A stretch of DNA of 64,000 nt from Bradyrhizobium sp. Ai1a-2 (GTDB lineage: Bacteria; Pseudomonadota; Alphaproteobacteria; Rhizobiales; Xanthobacteraceae): NCBI RefSeq assembly GCF_000426245.1, contig NZ_AUEZ01000014.1:62001-126000 (forward strand), in the 5' to 3' direction. The notes beneath the pieces were generated by a model. That model saw only the letters and a program-made list of their open reading frames with translations, searched no databases and was not told the DNA's origin. The position numbers and the translations under genes were made by a program. Shown here piece after piece: positions 55,050 through 63,123 of the stretch (positions are counted from its first letter, which is position 1; every line of letters starts with the position of its first letter).

Positions 55050-55691
55050 TCAATGCTGAGGATCGTAACCAAGCAGTTCGAAGGAGTCAACGATCGCCGC
55101 GGCGACCGCGCTTGCCGACACCCGACGGTCCATCGCCTGTCGTCGGATGAAGCCGTATGCTTCAGTCTCCGGCATCTGTCGCGTTGCCATCAAGATCGCT
55201 TTCGCGCGCTCGACCGTTCGCATCGAACGAAGATTCTCATCCAGCTTTTCGATCTTGCTGCGCAGCCGGCGCTCGTATCCGAACTGACTGCGCGCCAGCA
55301 CCAGGCTCGAAAGCACTGCATTCGGCGTGAAGGGCCGCGGCAGGACGGCATTCGGCGTTGCATGGGACAACGGCTCTGCCTGAATTGGCTCTGCGGCCGG
55401 CACGATGACCACGAGGGCCGATCGCGCATCTCCCGGTATCCAGGGCAAACGTCGAGCAAGGTCTGGGCAATACTCGCAGAACACAACGTCGGCATCGCCC
55501 GGGACGGATGTCGGCATTGGCCACACTTGCTGTACGCGCATGCGATAGCGCTGCAGTTCTCGCAGCAGCAAGGTCGTTTGATCATCCACCGGGGCAAGAA
55601 CGATAGCCGTCAAATCGGCCAGTTCCTGCACCATGGACTTGCGACCGAACGTCTCCCGGCTGCCGACGGGTCTGCGCATGGCTTCGCTCAT
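55050..55691 (-). CDS. amiR: ANTAR-domain transcription antiterminator AmiR
   Basis: The 213-residue protein has an N-terminal pseudo-receiver domain without the usual phospho-acceptor Asp, then a coiled coil (RRLRSKIEKLDENLRSM) and a C-terminal three-helix ANTAR domain (RAKAILMATRQMPETEAYGF to SASAVAAAIVDS). AmiR binds leader RNA and prevents termination, and is kept inactive by AmiC until amide binds. Its ATG overlaps the amiC stop by four bases, which ensures matched amounts of sensor and antiterminator. A terminator and paired hairpins lie immediately downstream, fitting its role. Confidence 0.93.
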   Translation of the reverse strand: MSEAMRRPVGSRETFGRKSMVQELADLTAIVLAPVDDQTTLLLRELQRYRMRVQQVWPMPTSVPGDADVVFCEYCPDLARRLPWIPGDARSALVVIVPAAEPIQAEPLSHATPNAVLPRPFTPNAVLSSLVLARSQFGYERRLRSKIEKLDENLRSMRTVERAKAILMATRQMPETEAYGFIRRQAMDRRVSASAVAAAIVDSFELLGYDPQH

Positions 55692-56845
55692 TGCGTGTTT
55701 CCTGCCTGGGTGGTTGCGCGGCCGTACCCGATCAGAAACGGGTCCGCATGCACCGCTTCTCTTGATTGATTGATAACGTCGAATTGCCCTTCCCGATTGG
55801 CGCGACCGATGCGCGTCCAGAGATCAGCATGCCCGGTATTTGGATTGATCGTGACGGCCCCCTGTGGAGCGTCAAATGTCGTGCCTAGAACCATTGCCCT
55901 CAAGATTTCGGTGTCGAGCGTGTTCGCCTGCTCGAGAGCCTTCGCGAACAGATGAAGCTGAAAATAGGAAGCCTCCACGCACATATTGGTCGAGACGTCT
56001 CCTCCAAACCGTGTCTTGAATCTGTTTACAAAGCACTCGTTTGCCTCGCCTTCGATGCCTTGGAAATACGAGGCCGCCGTGATGTGACCTTCGCCCACAT
56101 CGAAGCCCATGGCGGAGATCTCGGCCTCGGTCGTCGTGAGGCTTGCGATCGGCATCTTTCGTGGATCAAGCCCCACGTTTGCATATGCCTGGTAGAGGAA
56201 AATCGTTGCCTCTCCGACGACTGTCGAGAAGATCACGTCGGGCCGAATTCGTCGAATATCCTGCACGATGGGCAGGAAGTCCTGCCAGCGGGCGTGCACG
56301 CTCACATAGCGCTCGCCGACGACCGATCCCCCGTTGGCCTTCAAGACCTCCCTCATCACGCGATTGGATTCGCGTGGATAAATGTAGTCCGATCCGACGA
56401 AGTAGAAGCGGCTTCCGTAGTTGTCCATCAGGTACCGGCAAAGCGCGAGACTGTTCTGATTGGGGGAAGCGCCGGTATAGATGACGTTGGGCGACGCCTC
56501 GAAGCCTTCATAGAGTGTCGGATACCACAAGAGGCCATTCAGCCGTTCCACCACGGGCAAGACGGCCTTTCGGCTCGATGAGGTGTAGCAACCGAAGATG
56601 GTGCTGACCTCGTCCTCTATCATCAGACGCTTGGCATAATGCCCGTAGGCCACAGAATCGGAACCGGGATCGTAGGACATGGGTACCAATTCTCGGCCAC
56701 AAACCCCGCCAGCGGCGTTGATCTCTTCGATGGCCAGCAGGGTCCCGCGATACTGGGTTTCCTCGATCACTGACATGAAGCCGGTTCGCGAGAACAGCAC
56801 GCCGATGCGCCAGGGAGCGGTCGTACGCTGCAGAGAGTTAGACAT
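55688..56845 (-). CDS. amiC: Amide sensor / negative regulator AmiC
   Basis: A 385-residue Peripla_BP-fold protein without any signal peptide, so cytoplasmic, as AmiC is. The opening WRIGVLFSRTGFMSVIEET, LLWYPTLYEGFEASPNVIY and GSDYIYPRESNR match AmiC and the UrtA branch. In Pseudomonas, AmiC binds amides and releases AmiR. The gene overlaps amiR by four bases and starts the whole minus-strand locus that continues to the VWA gene. GGGGG about nine bases before the ATG may be the ribosome site. Confidence 0.93.
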   Translation of the reverse strand: MSNSLQRTTAPWRIGVLFSRTGFMSVIEETQYRGTLLAIEEINAAGGVCGRELVPMSYDPGSDSVAYGHYAKRLMIEDEVSTIFGCYTSSSRKAVLPVVERLNGLLWYPTLYEGFEASPNVIYTGASPNQNSLALCRYLMDNYGSRFYFVGSDYIYPRESNRVMREVLKANGGSVVGERYVSVHARWQDFLPIVQDIRRIRPDVIFSTVVGEATIFLYQAYANVGLDPRKMPIASLTTTEAEISAMGFDVGEGHITAASYFQGIEGEANECFVNRFKTRFGGDVSTNMCVEASYFQLHLFAKALEQANTLDTEILRAMVLGTTFDAPQGAVTINPNTGHADLWTRIGRANREGQFDVINQSREAVHADPFLIGYGRATTQAGNTQ

Positions 56846-57354
56846 GATTTGGGCCCCCGAAGTCTGGGAAGGACGGGAGGATCGCTGTTATGTCGCTTGT
56901 CTGTTGTCCGGCCAACAAAGGATTGCACGTCATTCCCACCCGGACAAGGACAAATCGGGACGCCTGCGGTTGGCCGATGCAACCAGAACCTCGTTCGATC
57001 CAAGCTGCACCTACAGATGGTGGGGCTCATTCGCTGGTGCAGCAAATAAGTGCAGCGTGACCATGTTCTTGGCAGCACATCGCCTGTGGCAGGGCACGTT
57101 TAATCGCTGAGCGCGACACGGCGAAGCAATCTCCATGAGCGCGACCACCATGTACCCGTGCCCGCGTCCGGAGACATCAGCGTCGCACAACTCCGCCGAT
57201 GTCTCGACGATGCCAGCTTGATCTCGTCACAGCATCAGCCCGATCGAGGGCAGGCAGGCCCAGAGCTCATCCTTCAGACTGCGAACGGCGACGAGCGCGC
57301 GCATCCGGTGGTATCGACCACGAGCCCATGGAGATCTCCAGGACAGGTCCGTCG
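56846..57354. promoter_or_regulatory. Upstream region of the amide operon, 509 bp
   Basis: This lies between the stop of gguB and the start of amiC, both on the minus strand. It should contain the amide-operon promoter. Short plus- and minus-strand frames here have no recognisable product or good start. I looked for a sigma-54 site (GG-N10-GC) near the amiC start and found only a mis-spaced match, so the promoter type is undetermined. Confidence 0.4.
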
Positions 57355-58545
57355 TCACCTGCGCTGGTTGTAGACGTCGATGCAGACGGCGGCGAGTAGC
57401 ACCAATCCCTTGATCACCTGCTGGTAGTCGATGCCGACGCCAAGGATCGACATCCCATTGTTCATCACACCCATGATCATGGCGCCGACCACGGCGCCGC
57501 CGACCCGCCCCACGCCGCCATAGGCGGAAGCGCCGCCAATAAAGCACGCGGCGATGACGTCGAGCTCGAAACCGGCGCCAGCCTTGGGGGTTGCCGTGTT
57601 GAGACGCGCTGCAAAGATCAGGCCGGCAAGCGCGGCGAGAGCTCCCATGTTCACAAAAGTCAGGAAGGTGAGCCGTTCAGTCTTGATGCCGGACAGCTTG
57701 GCGGCTTTGGCATTGCCGCCGACGGCGTAGATTTGTCGCCCAATGATCGTCCGGCGTGTGACAAAGCCATAGAGCGCGATCAGCGCGGTCATAATCACGA
57801 GCACATTCGGTAGCCCGCGATGCGAAGCGATCAGATAGGTGAAGTAGAGGACAACGCCCAGGAGCGCAGCACTTTTTGCGACGAACAACGCATACGGCTC
57901 GACCTCGATCCCGTGCGATTGCTCGCGGGCGCGGGTTTTGGCACTGGCATAGACCAGCGCCAGCGCCAGCACGATGCCGATCAGCAACGAGGTCGGGTGC
58001 AGCGTGTCGGCGCCAGGAAAGAGCTCCGGGATGAAGCCTGAAGACAACTTCTGGAAGGTCGGCGGAAACGGCCCCACGGATTGTCCCTGCAGGACCGCCA
58101 GGGCAAGGCCCTTGAACACCAGCATGCCCGCAAGCGTGACGATGAAGGACGGAATCCCAAAATAGGCAACCCAGTAGCCCTGCGCTGCGCCGATCGCCGC
58201 GCCGACCAGCAGACAGGCGATGAAAGCGAGCGGATAGTCGACGTGATAGCGAACCATGAGCACGGCGGCGATTGCGCCGATGAAGCCGGCGACCGACCCG
58301 ACCGAGAGGTCGATATGGCCGGTCACGATCACGAGCAGCATGCCGAGCGCCATGATCACGATATAGCTGTTCTGCAGCACCAGATTGGTGAGATTGAGCG
58401 GCTGCAGCAGCGTGCCGTCGGTAGCAACCTGGAAGAACAGCATGATCGCGAACAGCGACAGCAGCATGCCGTAATTGCGCAGGTTGTTCTTGATGAACCC
58501 CGCATGCCCGCGTTGCTCAGGCAGCGAAACCGTCTTGTCGGTCAT
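57355..58545 (-). CDS. gguB: Sugar ABC transporter permease GguB
   Basis: A 396-residue permease of the RbsC/XylH family with ten or more helices. Typical blocks are GMLLVIVTGHIDLSVGSVAG near residues 67-86, GIPSFIVTLAGMLVFKG, and the loop GRQIYAVGGNAKAAKLSGI. With GguA it forms the transporter that takes up sugars bound by ChvE. Its ATG overlaps the gguA stop by four bases. It is the last gene of the chvE-gguA-gguB unit. Confidence 0.92.
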   Translation of the reverse strand: MTDKTVSLPEQRGHAGFIKNNLRNYGMLLSLFAIMLFFQVATDGTLLQPLNLTNLVLQNSYIVIMALGMLLVIVTGHIDLSVGSVAGFIGAIAAVLMVRYHVDYPLAFIACLLVGAAIGAAQGYWVAYFGIPSFIVTLAGMLVFKGLALAVLQGQSVGPFPPTFQKLSSGFIPELFPGADTLHPTSLLIGIVLALALVYASAKTRAREQSHGIEVEPYALFVAKSAALLGVVLYFTYLIASHRGLPNVLVIMTALIALYGFVTRRTIIGRQIYAVGGNAKAAKLSGIKTERLTFLTFVNMGALAALAGLIFAARLNTATPKAGAGFELDVIAACFIGGASAYGGVGRVGGAVVGAMIMGVMNNGMSILGVGIDYQQVIKGLVLLAAVCIDVYNQRR

Positions 58546-60119
58546 GGCCGCGCTCCACCCATCTGCATCCTGTTCCGCTCCACGCCGCCTTGTACGGGCT
58601 TGTTGCGCATGATCGCGCGCATGATCTTCTCCTGCGTCGCTTCGCCGGCGGCAAATTCGCCGACAAAGGCGCCATCGTTCATCACGCAGATCCGGTCGCA
58701 GATGCCGAGCAACTCCGGCATTTCCGAGGAAATCACCACGACGCCCCTGCCGGCCTCCGCGAGTTCATTGATGGTACAATAGATCTCGTATTTGGCGCCG
58801 ACGTCGATCCCGCGGGTCGGCTCGTCCAGGATCAGGACTTTTGGGTCCGTCATCAGCCATTTTGACAGCACGACCTTCTGCTGGTTGCCGCCGGAGAGCT
58901 GGCCGGTTTCCTGATAGACATCGGAGCAGCGGATTCGCATCCGGTTGCGATAGTCACTGGCTGCCTTCAACTCTCTGATGTCATCGACCACCCATCGCGG
59001 AGCCACCTGGGAAAGACTCGCGAGCGTGATATTCTTGCGCACGTCGTCGGCAAGGATCAGACCGAGCTGCTTGCGGTCTTCGGTCACATAGGCGAGCCCC
59101 GCGTCGATGGCCGCCGGCACGCTGGAGAGGTCGACCTCGCTGCCGTCCAGCCACACCCGTCCGCTGATGTTGTAGCCCCAGGCGCGGCCGAACAGGCTTG
59201 TAGCGAATTCGGTACGGCCGGCACCCATCAGGCCGGCGATGCCGACCACCTCGCCGCGCCGCACGTGGAAGCCGACATTCTTGATCATCTGGCGCTCGGG
59301 ATGGAGCGGGTGATAGACGCTCCAGTCCTCCACCACAAGCACGGGGTCCCCAATCCTGGCGTCGCGCGGTGGGAAACGATGGGCGAGATCGCGATCGACC
59401 ATGCTGCGTATGATGCGGTCTTCCTCGACCTGCTCGGTCCGACAGTCGATCGAGTCAACGGTGCGGCCATCGCGCAAGATGGTGATGCGGTCGGCGACGC
59501 GGGCGACCTCGTTCAGCTTGTGCGAAATCAGGATCGAGGCGATGCCCTGCTGGCGGAACGCCATGAGTCGGTCGAGCAGCGCCGCGCTGTCGGCCTCATT
59601 GAGGCTCGCGGTGGGCTCGTCCAGGATCAGGAGACGCACCCGCTTGGATAGCGCTTTCGCAATCTCGACCAGTTGCTGCTTGCCGATACCGAGGTCGGTG
59701 ATGAGTGCATCCGGCGGTTCGCGCAGACCAACCTGGGCCAACAGTTCCCTTGTGCGCCGATACACCGCGTCGCGGTCGATCACGCCGAACCGTGACGGCG
59801 GATGCGACAGAAAAATGTTCTCGGCAATCGACATCAGCGGGATCAGTGCCAGCTCCTGATGGATGATGATGATCCCGAGCGCCTCCGAATCGTTGATGTC
59901 GCGAAAACGCTGTTCCTCGCCATCGAAGATGATGGTGCCTTCATAGTCGCCATGCGGATAGACGCCGCTGAGCACTTTCATCAGCGTCGACTTGCCGGCG
60001 CCGTTCTCGCCCACGAGGGCGTGGATCTGCCCGGGCTCGACTGTGAAATTGACGTCGCGTAGCGCCTGCACGCCTGCAAAGCTCTTGCTGACGCCGCGCA
60101 TTTCCAGCATTGCCGTCAT
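58542..60119 (-). CDS. gguA: Sugar ABC transporter ATP-binding protein GguA (two ABC domains)
   Basis: The 525-residue protein holds two fused ABC modules, as in RbsA/XylG/GguA. The first has Walker A GENGAGKST and Walker B LLILDEPTASL. The second has a degenerate Walker A (GLMGAGRTE), signature QLSGGNQQKVVLSKWL and Walker B VLILDEPTRGID. Only the first site is expected to bind ATP normally, which is usual for this family. The ATG at 60119 is chosen because the upstream open frame overlaps chvE. It lies 73 bases after chvE and overlaps gguB. Confidence 0.93.
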   Translation of the reverse strand: MTAMLEMRGVSKSFAGVQALRDVNFTVEPGQIHALVGENGAGKSTLMKVLSGVYPHGDYEGTIIFDGEEQRFRDINDSEALGIIIIHQELALIPLMSIAENIFLSHPPSRFGVIDRDAVYRRTRELLAQVGLREPPDALITDLGIGKQQLVEIAKALSKRVRLLILDEPTASLNEADSAALLDRLMAFRQQGIASILISHKLNEVARVADRITILRDGRTVDSIDCRTEQVEEDRIIRSMVDRDLAHRFPPRDARIGDPVLVVEDWSVYHPLHPERQMIKNVGFHVRRGEVVGIAGLMGAGRTEFATSLFGRAWGYNISGRVWLDGSEVDLSSVPAAIDAGLAYVTEDRKQLGLILADDVRKNITLASLSQVAPRWVVDDIRELKAASDYRNRMRIRCSDVYQETGQLSGGNQQKVVLSKWLMTDPKVLILDEPTRGIDVGAKYEIYCTINELAEAGRGVVVISSEMPELLGICDRICVMNDGAFVGEFAAGEATQEKIMRAIMRNKPVQGGVERNRMQMGGARP

Positions 60120-60192
60120 CGTATCATGTCCCGGAGTGGAAGCGACCGATCGTCCGGCAAGCGGGTCTTCCGCGCTTGCCGGACCGGTTTTC

Positions 60193-61263
60193 TCACTCGA
60201 ATTGCGAGCGCTTGTAGTAACCACTGTCAACCAGCACCTTATTCCAATTGCTCTTGTACACCACCACCGGCTTGAGCAGATAGGCCGGCACCGCCTTGAC
60301 TCCGTTGCTGTAGGTCTTGGCGTCGTTGATGGGCACTTCCTTGCCCTTGAGCACGGCGTCGACCATATCCGCCGTCACCCGCGCGAGATCGCGGGTATCC
60401 TTGAAGATGGTGGAATATTGATCGCCGCGCAGTATTGCCTTGATCGACGGCACCTCTGCGTCCTGGCCGCTGATGATCGGCATCGGCTGATCGGGCGTGC
60501 CATAGCCGACCCCCTTTAGCGATGAGATGATGCCAATGGAGAGGCCATCATAGGGTGAGAGCACGGCGTCGACGCGCTTCTTGCCGTAGAAGGCGCTGAG
60601 CAGATTGTCCATGCGGGACTGCGCGGTCGCGCCGTCCCAGCGCAAGGTCGAGACCTTGTCCATACCCGTCTGCTTGCTTGCGACTACAAGCTTGCCGCTG
60701 TCGATATAGGGCTGCAGTACCGACATGGCGCCGTTGTAGAAGAAGTAGGCGTTGTTGTCGTCAGGCGAGCCGCCGAACAGCTCGATGTTGAACGGCCCCT
60801 TGCCCTCCTTCAGCCCCAGCCCCTGCTCGATCGACTGCGCCTGCTGGACGCCGACCTGGAAATTGTCGAAGGTCGCATAGTAGTCGACGTTCGGCGTGTC
60901 GCGGATCAGGCGGTCATAGGCAATTACGGTGATGCCCTTGGCCTTGGCCTGCTTGAGCACGTCGGACAGAGTGGAGCCGTCGATCGCCGCGATCACCAGC
61001 ACCTTCGCTCCCTTAGTCACCATGTTCTCGACCTGCGCGAGCTGGTTCGGAATATCGTCCTCGGCATATTGCAGGTCAGTGCCGTAGCCGCGCTCGCGCA
61101 GCACCTTGACCATGTTGTTGCCGTCGTCGATCCACCGCGCGGAGGATTTTGTCGGCATCGCGATGCCGATCGTCGCTTTCTGTGCAAGCGCGGCGCTGCC
61201 GGATGCCGTGGCAGTAAGGCCCGCCAGCGCGAGCATAAGCAACGTCGTTTTCAGCCTGAGCAT
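60193..61263 (-). CDS. chvE: Periplasmic sugar-binding protein ChvE
   Basis: The 356-residue protein matches Agrobacterium ChvE closely by recall: [58 protein letters not shown] and [21 protein letters not shown] Sec signal peptide covers about residues 1-27. ChvE binds aldoses such as xylose, arabinose, galactose and glucose for uptake through GguAB, and in Agrobacterium also presents sugars to the VirA sensor; no virA is seen here. A LacI-type palindrome lies 22 bases upstream of the start. Confidence 0.95.
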   Translation of the reverse strand: MLRLKTTLLMLALAGLTATASGSAALAQKATIGIAMPTKSSARWIDDGNNMVKVLRERGYGTDLQYAEDDIPNQLAQVENMVTKGAKVLVIAAIDGSTLSDVLKQAKAKGITVIAYDRLIRDTPNVDYYATFDNFQVGVQQAQSIEQGLGLKEGKGPFNIELFGGSPDDNNAYFFYNGAMSVLQPYIDSGKLVVASKQTGMDKVSTLRWDGATAQSRMDNLLSAFYGKKRVDAVLSPYDGLSIGIISSLKGVGYGTPDQPMPIISGQDAEVPSIKAILRGDQYSTIFKDTRDLARVTADMVDAVLKGKEVPINDAKTYSNGVKAVPAYLLKPVVVYKSNWNKVLVDSGYYKRSQFE

Positions 61264-61284
61264 GTTGTCACTCCCATTGGGTTT

Positions 61285-61296
61285 AGAAACGTTTCT
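61285..61296. promoter_or_regulatory. LacI/GalR-type operator upstream of chvE
   Basis: AGAAACGTTTCT is a perfect 12-base palindrome with the central CG typical of LacI-family operators. It lies 22 bases before the chvE start, a position suited to blocking transcription, so chvE-gguA-gguB is probably repressed without its sugar. The regulator gene is not in the window. Confidence 0.65.
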
Positions 61297-61337
61297 GTCG
61301 TTGCAGTGAGGATTTTGGTGGGACTATCTCCCAGGGG

Positions 61338-61496
61338 TTACCACTGGCCCGGCGGCGCCGTGAACACGCCCGCATCGAGCATGTCGGCGGCGGCAAGCAA
61401 GGCGCAAGCGCAGGCATCCATCGAACCGGCATGGGCGTAGATCAGATCGTCGGGATCGATCGACTGACGTCTGATCTTCGCATCGAATGGGTACAT
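61338..61496 (-). pseudogene. xylA: Xylose isomerase (xylA) remnant, C-terminal fragment
   Basis: A 52-codon minus-strand frame reads [20 protein letters not shown] and then [20 protein letters not shown]. By recall this aligns with E. coli XylA [20 protein letters not shown] and [20 protein letters not shown], including the FDAK metal-site motif. Intact XylA has about 440 residues and about 50 to 60 more after this point. Here an in-frame TAA lies ten codons upstream and the frame ends soon after, so both ends are lost. It sits between the porin gene and chvE and marks a deleted xylose-use gene. Confidence 0.75.
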
Positions 61497-61607
61497 GAGC
61501 GGCCATTGATGATCGGGAGAGCTTTAATCGGGTTTCTCGACATGCCCGCATACGGGCATGCACACACTTTTCGCGTCAGAGTAGCTTGATGACAAGCCAG
61601 CGCCGCA

Positions 61608-62960
61608 TCAGAAGTGGACCTCGGTGCGCATACCAAGAACCACGGCATTGTTGGTCTTCACACCGGCGCCGTTATACCCGCGGCCGCCGGGATTGATCAC
61701 ATACTGGGCATCGAACTTGAGGTTCATCCAGCCTGTCGCCTGCCACCCGTACCAGGCTTCGATCGGAACTTCATTACCGCCCGCATTCGGGCTGAGCGCG
61801 GCCGAATTCACGTGGGTCGTGCCCACCGCGAAGCCGACTTCGTCCTCGGGCCGCGAGGCGAACGTTCCGGTGTGCTTGACGCCCCAGGCGATCTGGTAGT
61901 CCTGGTACGACGTCCGGTGATCGGCGACGGTCGTATTGAGGAAGGTGTACCAACCCAGCGCGCCGGGACCGTCGACGGTCAACCGCTGCAGGATCGACTC
62001 ATAAACGCCGTAGCGCCCTCTTTGATCTCCCAGATTTTGATCCGGGACACCACCGACGCCCGGGATGGTCACAATGATACCCGGGAGGCCACCATCGATC
62101 GTCGACTGACTGTCGTACCAGCCGCCCAATCTCCAGGTCCCGTACAGGGCGCCGCTCGGGCTCCAGGTCAGTTCCACCGGCACCAGCACACCCGAGACCG
62201 GTTTTGAGGAGGGGACGCCCGGCAAGGCGTAGGTGCTAGGTTCTGAAGTCGTCAGATAATTCGGATTGGAGTCGTAGACGCCGACCGAGAATTGGAGATC
62301 CTTGGCGAACTTGTAGTGGACGACACCGGCCCATTGGCTCACCGGCCAGTTGTAGATGTAGCCGCCCTGGATGTTGCCGGGCTGGCCGCCGCAGAAGGTC
62401 AGGTTGATGAACTCGCACAGACCGAAGAAGAAGTCGGAGCCGACTGGAAGACGGCCGCCCTTGAGTTCAAGCTGATCGTCGAAAAGTTTCTGCGAGTAAT
62501 AGAGTTGGGTCAGGCGAAGGATATTGCCGCGGCCGAAAACTTCGTTGGTCAACTGCAAGGCCGGAATGCCTGCCTCGCTATTGAGGTTGTCGCCGAAGCG
62601 CTGGACCAGCGTGACGCCGACGGTTCCCCCCGGGATGCCGACAAGCTTCTCCATGTCGAGCTTGGCCCCGAACCATAGCTGTCCGGCGTTGGCCGCGGTG
62701 TTCCTGTTTCCGCCCGACAGATTGCCGACGGATTCATTACCCAACGTCAGGCCCAGGTCGATGCCCTGCTCCTTCAGCCTGGTCCTGCCGAGATCGCCAA
62801 ACAGGTATGGTCTTGTCCAGAAATCATCGGCCGCGACATAAGGAAGAGGCGGAGCTTTCGTTGAAAAATCGGCCGCATGCGCTCCACCGCTCAACAGGAA
62901 TGACAAAGCAATCCCCACGCCGCACACACGTGCGGCGTTCACACACCTATGCAACAACAT
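61608..62960 (-). CDS. Carbohydrate-selective porin, OprB family
   Basis: The 450-residue protein has a Sec signal (cleavage near GGAHA-A, about residue 29) and an OprB barrel. Markers include YLFGDLGRTRLKEQGIDLGL, GQLWFGAKLDMEKLVG, and the terminal Phe (TEVHF) used for outer-membrane assembly. Two Cys (LCEFINLTFCGG) in a loop may form a disulfide. OprB porins admit sugars into the periplasm, which suits its place beside sugar ABC genes. It precedes the xylA remnant and chvE on the same strand. Confidence 0.92.
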   Translation of the reverse strand: MLLHRCVNAARVCGVGIALSFLLSGGAHAADFSTKAPPLPYVAADDFWTRPYLFGDLGRTRLKEQGIDLGLTLGNESVGNLSGGNRNTAANAGQLWFGAKLDMEKLVGIPGGTVGVTLVQRFGDNLNSEAGIPALQLTNEVFGRGNILRLTQLYYSQKLFDDQLELKGGRLPVGSDFFFGLCEFINLTFCGGQPGNIQGGYIYNWPVSQWAGVVHYKFAKDLQFSVGVYDSNPNYLTTSEPSTYALPGVPSSKPVSGVLVPVELTWSPSGALYGTWRLGGWYDSQSTIDGGLPGIIVTIPGVGGVPDQNLGDQRGRYGVYESILQRLTVDGPGALGWYTFLNTTVADHRTSYQDYQIAWGVKHTGTFASRPEDEVGFAVGTTHVNSAALSPNAGGNEVPIEAWYGWQATGWMNLKFDAQYVINPGGRGYNGAGVKTNNAVVLGMRTEVHF

Positions 62961-63123
62961 TTTCTGGTACTCCAGCGTCCCCGGGCTTTGTCTATTTTTG
63001 TGTCACGCCCCCGCCCAAAGCCCTCGTGCCTGGAACGTGCTCCCTTCCCAGCACACGCCGATTTTGGCCGCCGAAGAAGCGGCCATCTGGAGCGCCTGGT
63101 CGTGGTTCTCCTTTATCGCGCTG

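Noticed and set aside
56846..57000. Sigma-54 promoter ahead of amiC
   Set aside because: The best GG...GC match on the minus strand has a nine-base instead of a ten-base spacer and a poor consensus.
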